Positions 52,378 through 60,624 of a DNA stretch of 64,000 bases are shown one piece after another. The notes under the pieces were generated by a model, which did not search any database, was not told where the DNA came from, and saw only the letters and a program-made list of their open reading frames with translations. This stretch comes from Bacteroidota bacterium. GTDB taxonomy: Bacteria > Bacteroidota > Ignavibacteria > Kapaibacteriales > Kapaibacteriaceae. A program made the position numbers and the translations under genes. The DNA lies in NCBI GenBank assembly GCA_018266735.1, contig JAFDZT010000001.1, positions 279,314 through 343,313 of the forward strand. Direction: 5' to 3'. The first letter of the stretch is position 1. Each line of letters begins with the position of its first letter.

Positions 52378-52916
52378 GACGTTCCATTGTTGTGATATCG
52401 ATCCTGCTTTCGCTGGCCGTGCTTTCGAGCACGGCGCAGCGAAGCAGTGTGTCGTTGCCATCGGTCACGAACGTCAACGGTGAGCATGTGGATGTGATGC
52501 AGATGTCGCATGCACGACCGGTGATCGCCATTCGATTCCTTGGTGCCATCTGTTCGCATTGCATGGAGCAGATCGTGCAGATCAATGGACTCGCCACGAC
52601 CTTCAAGACATCGAACGCCCACGTCGTCGTGTTCTCGGAAGACCCGCTGGAAAAATGTCGCGAAACGATCACCGAGTATCATCTCGATTCCACGTTGATC
52701 ACCATGTGCAACGATAGTGCGAGTCGTTGCTCACGAGCACTTGGTACCACCATCACCGAGGCAGATGGAAGCGTGACCGAGCTGCATGCCTTTCTTGTCG
52801 TGGACCGCGGTACCGTGGTCTTCGAAAAGTACTCCACCTCTCCGATGATGGCTCTGCAGGCCGTTGTCGACCTCCTTGCCACCCTTCCCGAACGGAAATC
52901 GCCGACAGCACCGTAG
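52374..52916 (+). CDS. Secreted thioredoxin-fold protein (redoxin, CSHC)
   Basis: 180 residues whose ATG overlaps the MCO2 stop (ATGA). The signal peptide ends near STA-Q. I-R-F-L-G-A-I-C-S-H-C near residue 62 is an active-site-like CxxC in a thioredoxin/AhpC-TSA fold, and a second strand H-V-V-V-F-S-E-D follows. It is periplasmic; it could keep cysteine-bearing partners reduced or act as a copper-insertion (Sco-like) factor, which the copper-oxidase context favours. The CxxC spacing is plain thioredoxin rather than Sco (CxxxC). The gene ends 60 bp before the Nod-like gene. Confidence 0.85.
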   Translation: MRRSIVVISILLSLAVLSSTAQRSSVSLPSVTNVNGEHVDVMQMSHARPVIAIRFLGAICSHCMEQIVQINGLATTFKTSNAHVVVFSEDPLEKCRETITEYHLDSTLITMCNDSASRCSRALGTTITEADGSVTELHAFLVVDRGTVVFEKYSTSPMMALQAVVDLLATLPERKSPTAP

Positions 52917-52928
52917 ATTGCAGTAGTA

Positions 52929-52948
52929 TTCGGACAAAGTTGTCCGAA
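52929..52948. promoter_or_regulatory. Palindromic operator upstream of the Nod-like gene
   Basis: A perfect 9-bp-arm palindrome, TTCGGACAA - AG - TTGTCCGAA, lies 28 bp before the ATG at 52977, after the redoxin stop. It is long and symmetric enough to be a repressor operator (of Rrf2/NsrR or similar type, by shape). It gives the gene its own regulation point inside the operon. Confidence 0.65.
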
Positions 52949-52976
52949 ATATCTCTGCAACCATCCGGGTGCGGTC

Positions 52977-55169
52977 ATGAGCAAGCGTGCATTTCTCCCG
53001 TCGTTGTTGAATCCACAACACTGGTGGCTTCCACTTTCGATCATCGTGATCGTGAGCATTGCAGGTGTGGTGATGATCGGTGTGCACACCTACACCGAAG
53101 CGCCACCCATTCCAACGTACGTTGCCGAGGATGGGGCCGTGGTGATCTCGCACGACGAGATCTTGCGCGGTCAGTTGGTGTTCCAGCGCTACGGATTGAT
53201 GGACTACGGCACGATGTTCGGCGATGGTGCGCTTCGCGGCGCCGACTTCACCGCCGAAGCCTTGCATGCCGTTGCCACGAGCATGATGAAGGTGCTTCCA
53301 CCCGACGTAGTGCGTGCAGAGATCAAGCGCAATCGCTACGATGCGGCAACGAACACCGTCCGCCTCTCTGCCGCGCAGGCACAGGCCGCGCGCGATCTTA
53401 CCGCACACATCGCCTTCCCATCGCTCACCACCGGAATGACGGAGAACGAGCGACACGAGATCGCGGCCTTCTTCTTCTGGGGCGCATGGGTCTGTGGTGT
53501 CGACCGGCCGGGCGAGACCTATAGCTACACGCACAACTGGCCGTACGATCCCGACGCCGGTAACACGCCAACGTCGGCGGTGGTGATCTGGACCTTCATC
53601 GGATCACTTGCCTTGATCCTCGGACTTGGTGCCGTGCTCTACTATCACGGAAAACTCGACAAGCTCGAAGACGCGGCCTTCACGGCCAATGCACGACCGT
53701 TCATGACGTCGGCCGATGTGGCCACGTATACGCCGCATGCCTTGCAGCGCAAGACGTACAAGTTCTTCGTCGTGGCCATTCTCTTGTTCGGCGTACAAGT
53801 ACTGTCGGGCATTCTCACCGTGCACGACTTCGTTGGCTTCGTGCACTTCTTCGGTATCGATCTCTCGCAGACGCTACCCATCACGATCACGCGCAGTTGG
53901 CACATTCAACTTTCCGTGTTGTGGATCAGTGCATGCTGGATCGGTGGATCGTTGTTCGTGATGCCCATGATCCAACCCGAGCAATCACGATCACAGCATC
54001 TTCGTGTGCAGGTGTTGTTCTGGATCACGGTGCTCTTGGTGGCAGGGATGATGGTGGGCGTCTTCATGGGTCCGCACGGACTTCTCGGCACCATGTGGTA
54101 CTGGCTCGGTCATCAAGGATGGGAATTCGTCGAACTCGGCAAGGTATGGCAGATCCTGCTTGCCATTGTCCTCATCCTGTGGGCCTTCACGTTGTACAAA
54201 GGACTCCGTCCCGTCATCTCGCTCAAGCAACCATGGGCTCTTCCCAACTGGATGGTCTATGCCACCACGAGCATCGTCATCCTTCTCATGTCCGGCTTTG
54301 TGGCACAGCCAACGACGAACTTCGTCATCGCCGACTTCTGGCGCTGGTGTGTGATCCACATGTGGGCCGAGGCCTTCTTCGAAGTGTTCACCACCGTCCT
54401 CATCGGCTACTTCATGGTGCTCATGGGTCTCGTCAGCGTCAAGGCCACCTTGCGTGTTGTCTACCTTGCCACCCTGTTGTTCCTAGGTTCAGGTCTGCTC
54501 GGCATCTCGCACAACTTCTACTGGAACGCAAAGCCCGTTGCCACCATGGCATTGGGGTCGGTGTTCTCGACACTGCAAGTGATCCCGCTTGTTCTGCTCA
54601 CGCTTGAAGCATGGCGGTTCTCAAAACTGCCGCGCGTGATGGCGACGGAGCATCGAGAGACCACCGGACAGCATGCCGAGTTCGGCTTTCACGATGTCTT
54701 CCTCTTCTTGCTCGGCGTGAACTTCTGGAACTTCTTTGGTGCAGGTGTGATGGGCTTTATCATCAACCTGCCGCTGGCCAACTACTACGAGCATGGCACC
54801 TACCTTACCGTCAATCACGGACATGCGGCCCTCATGGGCGTCTATGGCAACCTTGCCATTGCGGCCGTGGTGTTCTGTAGCAAGCTACTCGTGCGTGCAG
54901 ATACGTGGACGCCGCGATCGATGCGCACGATCTTCTGGTCCATCAACATCGGTCTCTTCCTGATGGTCATCCTCGATCTCTTTCCCGTTGGCATCTGGCA
55001 ACTCGCCACGGTGGTCGAACGTGGACTCTGGTATGCGCGCAGTGCAGCCTTTGTGGACAGTGCAGGGTTCCAGTCCTTCACATGGATGCGCATCGTTGGC
55101 GGTTCCATCTTCACCCTTGGAGGCGTTGTCCCACTTGTCTGGATCTATTTGCGTGCACGGCAACGATAG
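52977..55169 (+). CDS. nod: qNOR-like membrane protein, candidate nitric oxide dismutase (Nod)
   Basis: 730 residues and about 14 helices, colinear with single-subunit quinol NO reductase. The heme ligands are kept: H309 (W-H-I-Q-L) and H614/H616 (N-H-G-H). FeB ligand H461 and E465 (H-M-W-A-E) are kept, but the next FeB pair is H512-N513 (S-H-N-F-Y-W) instead of His-His. The conserved active-site Glu is Q534. In the quinol pocket the Glu is G287 (H-D-F-V-G-F) and the C-terminal Asp is G709 (R-I-V-G-G). In G. stearothermophilus qNOR numbering these are H560N, E581Q, E332G and D746G, which I recall as the marks of Nod, the enzyme converting 2 NO to N2 + O2. Activity is inferred. Ordinary qNOR is the alternative. 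Confidence 0.75.
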   Translation: MSKRAFLPSLLNPQHWWLPLSIIVIVSIAGVVMIGVHTYTEAPPIPTYVAEDGAVVISHDEILRGQLVFQRYGLMDYGTMFGDGALRGADFTAEALHAVATSMMKVLPPDVVRAEIKRNRYDAATNTVRLSAAQAQAARDLTAHIAFPSLTTGMTENERHEIAAFFFWGAWVCGVDRPGETYSYTHNWPYDPDAGNTPTSAVVIWTFIGSLALILGLGAVLYYHGKLDKLEDAAFTANARPFMTSADVATYTPHALQRKTYKFFVVAILLFGVQVLSGILTVHDFVGFVHFFGIDLSQTLPITITRSWHIQLSVLWISACWIGGSLFVMPMIQPEQSRSQHLRVQVLFWITVLLVAGMMVGVFMGPHGLLGTMWYWLGHQGWEFVELGKVWQILLAIVLILWAFTLYKGLRPVISLKQPWALPNWMVYATTSIVILLMSGFVAQPTTNFVIADFWRWCVIHMWAEAFFEVFTTVLIGYFMVLMGLVSVKATLRVVYLATLLFLGSGLLGISHNFYWNAKPVATMALGSVFSTLQVIPLVLLTLEAWRFSKLPRVMATEHRETTGQHAEFGFHDVFLFLLGVNFWNFFGAGVMGFIINLPLANYYEHGTYLTVNHGHAALMGVYGNLAIAAVVFCSKLLVRADTWTPRSMRTIFWSINIGLFLMVILDLFPVGIWQLATVVERGLWYARSAAFVDSAGFQSFTWMRIVGGSIFTLGGVVPLVWIYLRARQR

Positions 55170-55191
55170 GGCGGCAGGGAAGCAAGGCCGA

Positions 55192-56469
55192 TCAGTAGAT
55201 CATGACCAACATGTGTTGTGTTGTAGTCACGTCGACGAGATACAGTCCGCGCACGCAGGCTGCGGTCGACACCATCCCACCTTGCACCTCTTCACTCGCA
55301 ACACGTTCCCCTGTGCTTCGATAGATATTCACCGTGCCCTGCAGCAACGGCACGGAGAGTGGCTCTCCAAGCCGGATGGCAACGTTCGACCATTGCGTGG
55401 TCGCGGTAGCATCGGTCGGTGCGGACATCGTCGGATCCCACCGGTAGAGTGTCGATCGAACTCCAACCCTATCGGTTGATGCCGTGTTCGTGGTGAGCGT
55501 TACGGATCGGAGTGTCGTGCCTGTGATGCGATCGACATACCGATGTGTGGCAAGAGGAACGCGTGACCACGTTCCCTGATCTGGATCCATGATGTAGATC
55601 TGTGTCAGCGCAGTACCATCTCCCGCCGCGACGACGATGGATCCGTCGGCGGTTCGATGAAAAGCAGAAATGGAATCGGACGGACCGCAGGGAACCGGTG
55701 TTGATGCTTGCCAGGTGAGGCCTTCGTTCGTTGACCATACGATGGTTCGATCTCGTCGACCGATGATCTGATCATCGTCGCCATACTGCAGCAGCAGCAG
55801 TGGCGCATCCGGCGCGGGGATCTCTCGTTGCGTGCTATCGCATCCAACAACAAACAGATGTGTATGCGTGCTGTCGGTTGCAAGCACATGGTCGTACCCG
55901 ACGTCAAGCATCGTGAGCACTGCCACGGTGTCGCGGGCAGAGGCTCCAATGTTATTACTGCGGAGAAGAACGTCGGTGCCAAAGACAAATCCGCCGTCCG
56001 CACAGACGGAGACCACGTCAAGATCCCGGTGCGTACCACGTCCACCGCCCAATCCAACCATCTTGAACGGATCGATGCTGTAGTAGTAGATGTCGACAAA
56101 CTCCTCGGCATCTGTCATACCATACGTTGCCACGGCGATCAATGTATCGTTCACACGAAGCACACTGTTCCCGGACATTCCACTTGCGGAATACCCATAG
56201 AAGAAGTCATCTCCGAACATGCCAAGGGTGTCGATCACAAACGCATCATGCACGGTCCCGATCAAGGCACTCTGGACCCAACCGCTCTGTCCTGTTGGAC
56301 TCGATGCCCACGAATCAACGGTTGCCGAGAAGACCACCGTGTTCGCATCGATGGCCAGCAGGTCGTTGATCACATAGTACACCGGCAACGGTCGGAACTG
56401 TGCCATGAGCGCAGGCGAGACGAAGCATGCGACGACCAAGGGCAAGCACCATCGAAGGAAGCAAGACAT
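55192..56469 (-). CDS. Secreted propeller-like protein, probable T9SS cargo
   Basis: 425 residues with strong GGAGGAGA 5 nt before the ATG. Signal peptide ending ALMA-Q. The body has repeated strand-turn patterns with W-S-T-N-E-G-L-T-W (an Asp-box-like element), consistent with a propeller or beta-sandwich. The C-terminal 75 residues (P-L-L-Q-G-T-V-N-I-Y-R-S-T-G-E-R-V, R-G-L-Y-L-V-D-V) resemble a short Por sorting domain. The function is unknown. It converges on the Nod-like gene, with 22 bp between stops, and follows the YHYH gene by 18 bp. Confidence 0.78.
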   Translation of the reverse strand: MSCFLRWCLPLVVACFVSPALMAQFRPLPVYYVINDLLAIDANTVVFSATVDSWASSPTGQSGWVQSALIGTVHDAFVIDTLGMFGDDFFYGYSASGMSGNSVLRVNDTLIAVATYGMTDAEEFVDIYYYSIDPFKMVGLGGGRGTHRDLDVVSVCADGGFVFGTDVLLRSNNIGASARDTVAVLTMLDVGYDHVLATDSTHTHLFVVGCDSTQREIPAPDAPLLLLQYGDDDQIIGRRDRTIVWSTNEGLTWQASTPVPCGPSDSISAFHRTADGSIVVAAGDGTALTQIYIMDPDQGTWSRVPLATHRYVDRITGTTLRSVTLTTNTASTDRVGVRSTLYRWDPTMSAPTDATATTQWSNVAIRLGEPLSVPLLQGTVNIYRSTGERVASEEVQGGMVSTAACVRGLYLVDVTTTQHMLVMIY

Positions 56470-56487
56470 ATGCGGATCTCCTCCTGA

Positions 56488-58164
56488 TCACTCGGCAACG
56501 ATCACAGGCACATTCCACCACCGACCGTCTTGTGAGACACGAAGCGTGTAGCTGCCGGAGTAGATCGTGCGCACATCGAGATAGCACATTGTGCTGCCTT
56601 GCTGGATCATTGCTGTGCGTACAGTCGTGCCGGAGAGGTCGATGAGATCGATCGTAGCAGACGTTGTCATGGGCTTGGTGACCTGCACCACGAGAACATC
56701 ATGGGCGGGATTCGGGAAGACCGTTACGTCAAGTGGTCGCACGTCCTCGTTCACGGACACAGTGGTGTCGCTCGTGATCACCAATGCATAGTTCTGTCTT
56801 GCCGAGTGATCCTTGCCACCTTGCGTGATCTTTGCCTGTATGCTCACGGCATGCGTACCGGCAACCGGCTGCGGCCACGAAACCTGTCCCGTGGTGGCGT
56901 CGATCGTCATCCCCGTTGGCGACGACGTGAGCGAGTACACGATAGGTGCGCCAACGTTGTTCTGTGCCGTTGCGCGATACGAATACGCCGTGCCGGTCTT
57001 GCCGGTGGTCACGGGTGTCGACGTGAACGTCACCGTCGGCGTGGTGCTGTTCGGCACATAGGTGGTCACCGATTCATTCACCACCACTTGCGTTGGCGAT
57101 GTTGCGCCGGGACCTTGTCGAGGGAAGTTCTCCGTTGTGACCACGCCGTAATACGTTGGTCCGATCATGTACGGGAATGCTGAGTTGCCGTTGGCATCGA
57201 TCGTTGCGAAGTAGGCATACGTGCCTTGCGGGTATTCGGGAGTGATGCAGAACCGTCCGTTATGCACGTCGAGATCACCCGAATTGGGAACGAAGATGAA
57301 GTCCTCGGCATAGGCACCGAGCGGTTGTGTTGCGAGCGATGGTCCCACCTGTGCGCCCGTGAGCACTGTTCCATCGGGAAGCGTTGTCCGATCGGTGATC
57401 GCGCGCAACTGATAGCTCGGCACCATGCGCTTCACAACATTCGTTCCATTCACATTCACCCAACCATAGGCACCATAGATCGGGAATCCATCGAAGGCAT
57501 AGCTTATCAGTGGACCGTGTGTGGTACTGTCGGGAACGTAGAGTCCATCCGCCAGATACATATCGCACACATCGGAGAGCACCACCTTGGAGATGTTGAA
57601 CGCCGATGGATCTTGGTGGTGATGATACTGTCCGGGCGTCGAACCACCCGACGGAGGTCCCATAGAGATCGGCGCGGGATGGCCCTTTGCGCAATCAAAT
57701 CCTGCCCGCTCAAAATGAATCGCATTCTGATGCCACACACCGCCATTGTTATAGGAACGCGCATCGGCATAGTTGTAGACAGGCACACCATTGATCAGCA
57801 CACCGATGTGTCCGAGTCCGACCGTGGTCTTCGTCCCCGTGTTCTCGCGTGGTGCGAGCGGCAGCTTGAACAGATACTTCCGGCCCACGGCCGTGGAGGG
57901 ATTTCCGTCGAGGTACGGACCGATCACATAAGCAGGGATCCCATTGGCATCGATGTAGACGTTGTTGTCTGAGTACCGCACCAGCATCACATTCGCCAGC
58001 ATCGTGTCTTGCACAGGCGTGGCTGAACCCTTCACGTAGTGACGTCCCTTCACATTCGTGGTATTGATCAACCACGACGTGATGGCGGGATTCGTTTGGG
58101 CAAGGGAGGCGGTCGAGGCGGCAAGGAACAGAAGGATCGACAGAGGGCGAAGCAACGGGTGCAT
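56488..58164 (-). CDS. Secreted YHYH-domain protein with Ig-like module and T9SS tail
   Basis: 558 residues from ATG 58164; signal peptide ending SLA-Q. The YHYH domain (PF14240) is recognisable by Q-Y-H-H-H-Q near residue 180 and by D-G-F-P-I-Y-G near 230. An Ig-like (He_PIG-type) module lies at about 385-470, followed by a Por sorting domain (V-F-P-N-P-A-H-D, Y-S-G-S-Y-T-L-R-V) at the end. The histidine clusters suggest metal binding; YHYH proteins have no established activity. It is upstream of the 425-residue protein in the same operon and 108 bp from the divergent cyclase. Confidence 0.88.
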   Translation of the reverse strand: MHPLLRPLSILLFLAASTASLAQTNPAITSWLINTTNVKGRHYVKGSATPVQDTMLANVMLVRYSDNNVYIDANGIPAYVIGPYLDGNPSTAVGRKYLFKLPLAPRENTGTKTTVGLGHIGVLINGVPVYNYADARSYNNGGVWHQNAIHFERAGFDCAKGHPAPISMGPPSGGSTPGQYHHHQDPSAFNISKVVLSDVCDMYLADGLYVPDSTTHGPLISYAFDGFPIYGAYGWVNVNGTNVVKRMVPSYQLRAITDRTTLPDGTVLTGAQVGPSLATQPLGAYAEDFIFVPNSGDLDVHNGRFCITPEYPQGTYAYFATIDANGNSAFPYMIGPTYYGVVTTENFPRQGPGATSPTQVVVNESVTTYVPNSTTPTVTFTSTPVTTGKTGTAYSYRATAQNNVGAPIVYSLTSSPTGMTIDATTGQVSWPQPVAGTHAVSIQAKITQGGKDHSARQNYALVITSDTTVSVNEDVRPLDVTVFPNPAHDVLVVQVTKPMTTSATIDLIDLSGTTVRTAMIQQGSTMCYLDVRTIYSGSYTLRVSQDGRWWNVPVIVAE

Positions 58165-58272
58165 GAAGGCTCCGGTGATGATTGGGCAACGCACATAGAT
58201 ACGACATCTTCGTCACAGGTTTAATAGCTCGGTCCGTGTATATTCGAACACCTTCCACTTCAGCGATCAACC

Positions 58273-60156
58273 GTGACCGACCTCGACGCACTTCTCGATC
58301 GAGCTGTCCTGTTCTGGGAAGAACGGGCCCGCAAGCAATTGATCGAGCTGTGGCCTACCCTGCTGGATCGTGGATCCCTTACGTCCGCCGAATACCTGTA
58401 CGACGCCCTCTGCCTCTATGCACAGCGTGATTTCGACAACGTGATATCACTGTTGACCGACGCTGTCGATGATGATGAGCGGCCCTATGCTGTACACGCT
58501 GCGATCGTGCTGGCGCGTGCCTTGGGCATTCGACAGCGCTGGCGCGAGTCCATCTTGATCGTTGAGCGTACGCTTGAGGCCAGCCAGGGTGTGATGGCAG
58601 AAATGCGCGTAGCGCTTCTTCACCGTCTTGGTGTTGCGCTACTTTATGAAGGAGAGTATCAAGAGTCGATGAAGGTGCTCACACAAGCGCATGCACTCTC
58701 AGTCGAACTTGGGCTCTCTGCCGTAGAGCCTCGGATCTACAATGAAATGGCCACGGTCACCCTCCGCACCGGTGATTCCGTCAAGGCCATTGGCATGTTT
58801 GAGAAGGCACTTCTTGCGCTCGTGAATCAAGCGGGCTTTGAGATAGAATGCAATAGGATGCGTATCAATTTGGCATCGGTGCTCCAGCAAGTTGGACGAA
58901 TGCGTGATGCGCTCGACATCTACGAAGCGCTGCTGCTTCGTCCCTCCATTGCAGAGAACGACCAGCTCGTCATGCCGATCCGATTGAACATGGCAATTGC
59001 CTTCAAGAGTCTTCGGCAATTCGATGCATCGGCTGCCTGCTACGAGATGTGCCTGAATGTTGCTCGTATGAACTCCCACATCGAGTTTCAAATGCGTGCC
59101 TTAATGGGCATGGCCGACCTCCACTTGTTGCACTCACTCCTTGAGCAGGCCCATGCCTCCATTGATGAGGCCATTGCCCTTGCGCATCAACGAGAACGCA
59201 CACCACTCTATGCCGAGCTCCAGGCAACGAAGGCATCGATCGAAGCGGCCAGCGATCGTATACCCACAGCCATCGAACGGCTGAAGAGCGCGTTCGATCT
59301 CATGCTCGGAGTGCATGATAGTAAGAGTGCCATCCTGTACGGTTCAGAACTGACAACGTGGTTGGCGAAAAGCGATCGGTATGAAGAGGCCTATGAGATC
59401 CAGATGAAATGTTCGCAGCTGGAGCGATCCATCTACGAGAAGGAGATCGAGCGAACAACGGAACTCTCAGCCGTGCGCACGACACTGGAGATGGAACGTG
59501 CGGCCATTCTGCAACGGGATGAGGAGCGTAATCGGATCCTCCATGCCGTGATGCCCGAGAGCATTGCAGAGCGGATGATGTCGGGAGAAACACGCATCGC
59601 CGATCATCTCGAGAGCGTGACGATCATGTTCGCCGACATTGTCGGATTCACGAGCATGGCGTCGGCCATAGACCCACGGTCATTGGTCACCATGCTCGAA
59701 TCGCTGTTCACGTCGTTCGATGCAGTGGCCGAGACCTTTGGCTGCGAGCGATTGAAGACCATTGGCGATTCGTATATGGCCATTTGTGGTTCGACCGATC
59801 ATGTGGTACGCATGTGCAGAATGGCCGCGGCCATCATGCACGAAACGATGGACCGACCGATCCCATCATCACAACTCCGTATTGGAATTCATACCGGCCA
59901 TGTGATCGCCGGCGTGATGCGTGGCACGAGACTGTCGTACGATATCTGGGGTGATACCGTGAACGTGGCGGCACGTATGGAGGAGAACTCGCGACCGGGT
60001 CAGATCTTGTGCTCGGATGCAGTGGCTGCGGCACTCAGCAACATGAGCGAGTTCAGTCTAGAACAAAGAGAGCCCCTCGACATTCAAGGCAAGGGGCTCA
60101 TGACGACCTATTGGCTTACTTCGGTTTCGCAACTGACGTCGTATCGTCTGAAGTGA
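58273..60156 (+). CDS. TPR-containing class III adenylate cyclase (copy 1)
   Basis: 627 residues starting at GTG 58273. The start is supported by colinearity with the paralogue at 60625. TPR-like helices cover about 40-370, a coiled coil about 380-415, and the cyclase domain about 420-615. Metal-binding F-A-D-I-V-G-F, substrate-specificity K-T-I-G-D and Y-D-I-W-G-D (the Lys/Asp adenine pair) and N-V-A-A-R-M are all present, so cAMP is the probable product. There is no signal or membrane segment, so it is cytosolic and may be controlled by protein partners through the TPRs. The 3' end overlaps the convergent lipoprotein gene by 41 bp. Confidence 0.92.
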   Translation: MTDLDALLDRAVLFWEERARKQLIELWPTLLDRGSLTSAEYLYDALCLYAQRDFDNVISLLTDAVDDDERPYAVHAAIVLARALGIRQRWRESILIVERTLEASQGVMAEMRVALLHRLGVALLYEGEYQESMKVLTQAHALSVELGLSAVEPRIYNEMATVTLRTGDSVKAIGMFEKALLALVNQAGFEIECNRMRINLASVLQQVGRMRDALDIYEALLLRPSIAENDQLVMPIRLNMAIAFKSLRQFDASAACYEMCLNVARMNSHIEFQMRALMGMADLHLLHSLLEQAHASIDEAIALAHQRERTPLYAELQATKASIEAASDRIPTAIERLKSAFDLMLGVHDSKSAILYGSELTTWLAKSDRYEEAYEIQMKCSQLERSIYEKEIERTTELSAVRTTLEMERAAILQRDEERNRILHAVMPESIAERMMSGETRIADHLESVTIMFADIVGFTSMASAIDPRSLVTMLESLFTSFDAVAETFGCERLKTIGDSYMAICGSTDHVVRMCRMAAAIMHETMDRPIPSSQLRIGIHTGHVIAGVMRGTRLSYDIWGDTVNVAARMEENSRPGQILCSDAVAAALSNMSEFSLEQREPLDIQGKGLMTTYWLTSVSQLTSYRLK

Positions 60157-60535
60157 CCTGCACTGGCTGATCGGTGATGGCACTTAACGGCAACGCTGGC
60201 TTTGGAGGAAGTCCCGTTTTTCCGGGTACCGGACTCATGCTCGTGACATTCACGATGGTGTTAGGGGCCAAGGCACCGGGATTCGGGGCGGTGCCACTTA
60301 CGATCCATACACTCAGATCGATCTTGTTGGCTCTCGTATCCGTTGGATACGACAACGTTCCAGGTTGTGGAACGGTCGTGAAGTTGTACGAGTTGCCGCC
60401 GCCCATACTATCAATAACCGCTCCTCCGGTCTTTACCTCTTCTGCGGGCTTCTGGCCACCGCAACCAACCATCAACATCACACAGATGCCCGTGGCCCCA
60501 AGAACGGCGACAAGTCGCTTGTAGAGAGACTTCAT
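60116..60535 (-). CDS. Small lipoprotein of unknown function
   Basis: 139 residues from ATG 60535. The lipobox L-M-V-G-C gives Cys25, followed by GGQKP. The mature chain is short, rich in Pro, Gly and Thr, with a beta-strand character and a C-terminal D-Q-P-V-Q-V motif shared in position with the protein encoded at 62501-62890. The function is unknown. The gene faces cyclase copy 1 and overlaps its 3' end. Confidence 0.8.
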   Translation of the reverse strand: MKSLYKRLVAVLGATGICVMLMVGCGGQKPAEEVKTGGAVIDSMGGGNSYNFTTVPQPGTLSYPTDTRANKIDLSVWIVSGTAPNPGALAPNTIVNVTSMSPVPGKTGLPPKPALPLSAITDQPVQVTSDDTTSVAKPK

Positions 60536-60624
60536 GCGTAAAACCCCTTCGATGATGAGAGAACACAACCCGTTACACCGAACATAGTAAAAACCAATCA
60601 CACGCATGTGTTAGATTGTCGGCC

